Shown here: piece after piece, positions 5,250-5,271 of the stretch
How the letters are laid out: each line of letters starts with the position of its first letter
Position numbering within the stretch: the first letter of the stretch is position 1
DNA from: a bacterium
Lineage (GTDB): Bacteria > Patescibacteria > Paceibacteria > UBA6257 > Brennerbacteraceae
DNA: 5,271 nt
NCBI GenBank assembly: GCA_021813305.1
Contig: JAKALE010000029.1
Span: 1-5,271 of the forward strand
Reading direction: 5' to 3'
Position numbers and translations under genes: made by a program
The notes under the pieces: generated by a model
The model's input: the letters and a program-made list of their open reading frames with translations, nothing else
What the model was told of the DNA's origin: nothing
The model's database searches: none

Positions 5250-5271
5250 TTGGGAAAAATCAAAAACATGA

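Larger units (their letters stand above)
5168..5271. other. AT-rich non-coding region upstream of adk
   Basis: 104 bases with about 28 G/C (27%), clearly lower than the coding DNA. On the minus strand it ends in seven T residues directly before the adk ATG. It holds the proposed adk promoter, a possible divergent promoter on the plus strand, and small palindromes. No convincing gene: the minus-strand frame is open but does not look like protein, and a 12-codon plus-strand frame (5233-5271) is too short to support. Confidence 0.7.

Noticed and set aside
5168..5269. N-terminal extension of adk by 34 residues to an ATG at 5269.
   Set aside because: The extension is AT-rich, Phe/Ile/Asn-rich, not seen in adenylate kinases, and overlaps a plausible -35/-10 pair. 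The ATG at 5167 puts the P-loop at its usual place.
5233..5271. A 12-codon plus-strand frame starting ATGAAATTTCAA and ending TGA at the window edge.
   Set aside because: Too short, no Shine-Dalgarno and no family signal; an ATG at 5268 overlapping its stop is at the very edge, so nothing can be concluded.

Overview
The window looks like a piece of a bacterial chromosome carrying seven closely packed genes, all on the minus strand. In transcription order (right to left) they are an adenylate-kinase-family enzyme, methionine aminopeptidase, the YqgF/RuvX RNase H-fold protein, a family 2 glycosyltransferase, triosephosphate isomerase, a membrane-anchored SIMPL (DUF541) protein, and phosphoglycerate kinase, which runs off the left edge. 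No RNA gene, mobile element, CRISPR array or clear rho-independent terminator is visible.

Organism: the protein style and small compact genes suggest Candidate Phyla Radiation (Patescibacteria), probably a Parcubacteria-like lineage. The clues are a SIMPL protein with an N-terminal anchor, a Zn-LID adenylate kinase with an EGSPR motif, a small soluble ALG5/DPM1-like transferase, and divergent core glycolytic enzymes. This placement is inference from family feel, not from a search. TGA, TAA and TAG all act as stops (TGA ends tpiA and the glycosyltransferase gene) and no gene has an in-frame TGA, so the TGA=Gly code of Gracilibacteria/SR1 does not apply. Coding DNA is roughly half GC; the intergenic DNA is AT-rich (about 27% GC by hand count in 5168-5271).

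Layout: 5168-5271 is an AT-rich non-coding stretch with the likely adk promoter. adk-map-ruvX-glycosyltransferase follow with gaps of 9 and 1 bases and then a 14-base overlap, so they look like one transcription unit. Two small AT-rich gaps (30 and 28 bases) before tpiA and before the SIMPL gene each hold a -10-like hexamer very near the start codon, so these genes may also have their own promoters. pgk follows the SIMPL gene almost directly.

How the genes fit together: adk (nucleotide balance), map (N-terminal Met removal) and ruvX (rRNA processing or DNA recombination) are housekeeping. tpiA and pgk are lower-glycolysis enzymes flanking the gap step, with a cell-envelope-type SIMPL gene between them. 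The glycosyltransferase probably charges a polyprenyl phosphate with a sugar for envelope glycans.

I see no new defence, mobile or biosynthetic system. What deserves a second look is the near-absence of Shine-Dalgarno sequences before all seven genes, -10 elements placed so close to start codons that mRNAs may be leaderless, and a set of substitutions at normally conserved functional positions in PGK, TIM, RuvX and Adk.
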